Notes under the pieces: generated by a model
The model's input: only the letters and a program-made list of their open reading frames with translations
Database searches by the model: none
Told to the model about the DNA's origin: nothing
Position numbers and translations under genes: made by a program
Part shown: positions 13,925 to 14,286 of the stretch, piece by piece
Layout of the letters: every line of letters starts with the position of its first letter
Numbering within the stretch: position 1 is the stretch's first letter
DNA from: Cytophagales bacterium
GTDB taxonomy: Bacteria; Bacteroidota; Bacteroidia; Cytophagales; Cyclobacteriaceae
Direction: 5' to 3'
NCBI GenBank assembly: GCA_029262935.1
Contig: JAJCYK010000474.1
Location: 1 to 14,286 of the forward strand
Length of the DNA: 14,286 bases

Positions 13925-14286
13925 TGGCAAGTACAGGTAAGAGGTTAACAGATTATCCAGGTGACTTAGACAACATAAGGGTTTACAAGATAAAAGGTGT
14001 GGATAAAACGATCGTTGCTCGCAAAGGCGGACCCAGCTCCGATCAAGTTAAAAACGGAGAAAACTACGCAGAACTACGCAGGAATCAACAAGAGTTTGCT
14101 GCTGCATCAAATCTTGCAAAAGCCTTAAGACATTCGCTGCCCAAGAAAATGGCCAAAATATGTGAGCCATATGTATCGGGAAAACTAACCGCACAGTTTC
14201 GCAACTTAGCGCAACTGAGTGGAGGACCCAAAGGAAAGCGACCTATTCTAGTTAGTGAAAACGGAAAAACATTAGAAGGATTTGAT
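13924..14286 (+). CDS. Uncharacterised Bacteroidota-type protein, 3' end cut by window edge
   Basis: An uninterrupted frame of 121 codons runs from the ATG at 13924 to the window end. The N-terminal part reads as a short beta-rich head (DNIRVYKIKGVDKTIVARK) leading to a GG turn (KGGPSSDQV). Then comes ELRRNQQEFAAASNLAKALR, an amphipathic helix with a regularly placed Asn-Gln-x-Glu-Phe, and after it a basic stretch. I recognise this layout (short strands, ARKxGG, then RxNxxEF and a basic helix) from small hypothetical proteins frequent in Bacteroidota genomes. No catalytic motif, signal peptide or membrane segment is visible, and no function is known to me. The many Lys and Arg residues would allow nucleic-acid binding, but that is only a possibility. 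Confidence 0.65.
   Translation, partial: MASTGKRLTDYPGDLDNIRVYKIKGVDKTIVARKGGPSSDQVKNGENYAELRRNQQEFAAASNLAKALRHSLPKKMAKICEPYVSGKLTAQFRNLAQLSGGPKGKRPILVSENGKTLEGFD

Overview
The window looks like chromosomal DNA of a member of the Bacteroidota. Evidence: start sites almost without Shine-Dalgarno sequences, TAnnTTTG-type -7 boxes, a PorT-like outer-membrane barrel, a protein resembling the LETM1-related biofilm-associated family of Bacteroidota, and a small protein of a type I know only from that phylum. The genus cannot be read from the sequence. No tRNA, rRNA, insertion sequence, CRISPR array or phage gene was seen.

Left part (1-6213, minus strand): one tightly packed six-gene run, transcribed right to left and leaving the window at position 1. 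In order it encodes an HTTM/vitamin K-dependent carboxylase-like membrane protein, a DHRS4-like SDR, an ACAD10/11-type acyl-CoA dehydrogenase, an APH-fold phosphotransferase, a medium-chain quinone-reductase-like oxidoreductase and a 3-hydroxyacyl-CoA dehydrogenase cut by the edge. SDR + ACAD + APH are the same three enzyme types as LvaD, LvaC and LvaA of the Pseudomonas putida levulinate pathway. The kinase/dehydrogenase pair is also the split form of eukaryotic ACAD10/ACAD11. I read the run as a likely route for 4-hydroxy or 4-keto acids: ketone reduction, 4-O-phosphorylation of the CoA ester, phosphate loss to an enoyl-CoA, then beta-oxidation. The carboxylase homologue in this setting is the most unusual part.

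Middle (6214-9407): a 103-bp divergent region with a perfect 12-bp palindrome. It is followed on the plus strand by a secreted protein with Big-like domains and an LVIVD beta-propeller, a 256-bp gene-free stretch, and an outer-membrane beta-barrel gene ending in a strong intrinsic terminator.

Right part (9435-13599, plus strand): a gene for a TerB-like plus LETM1-like membrane protein, then pntAA-pntAB-pntB. These three encode the proton-translocating NAD(P) transhydrogenase in the three-subunit form. It makes NADPH at the expense of the proton gradient and could supply reductases such as the SDR in the left run.

Right edge (13600-14286): a 324-bp gene-free region with a likely terminator, a long imperfect inverted repeat, a -7-like box and a 15-codon leader frame. 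That frame overlaps (TAATG) the start of a truncated gene for an uncharacterised Bacteroidota-type protein.
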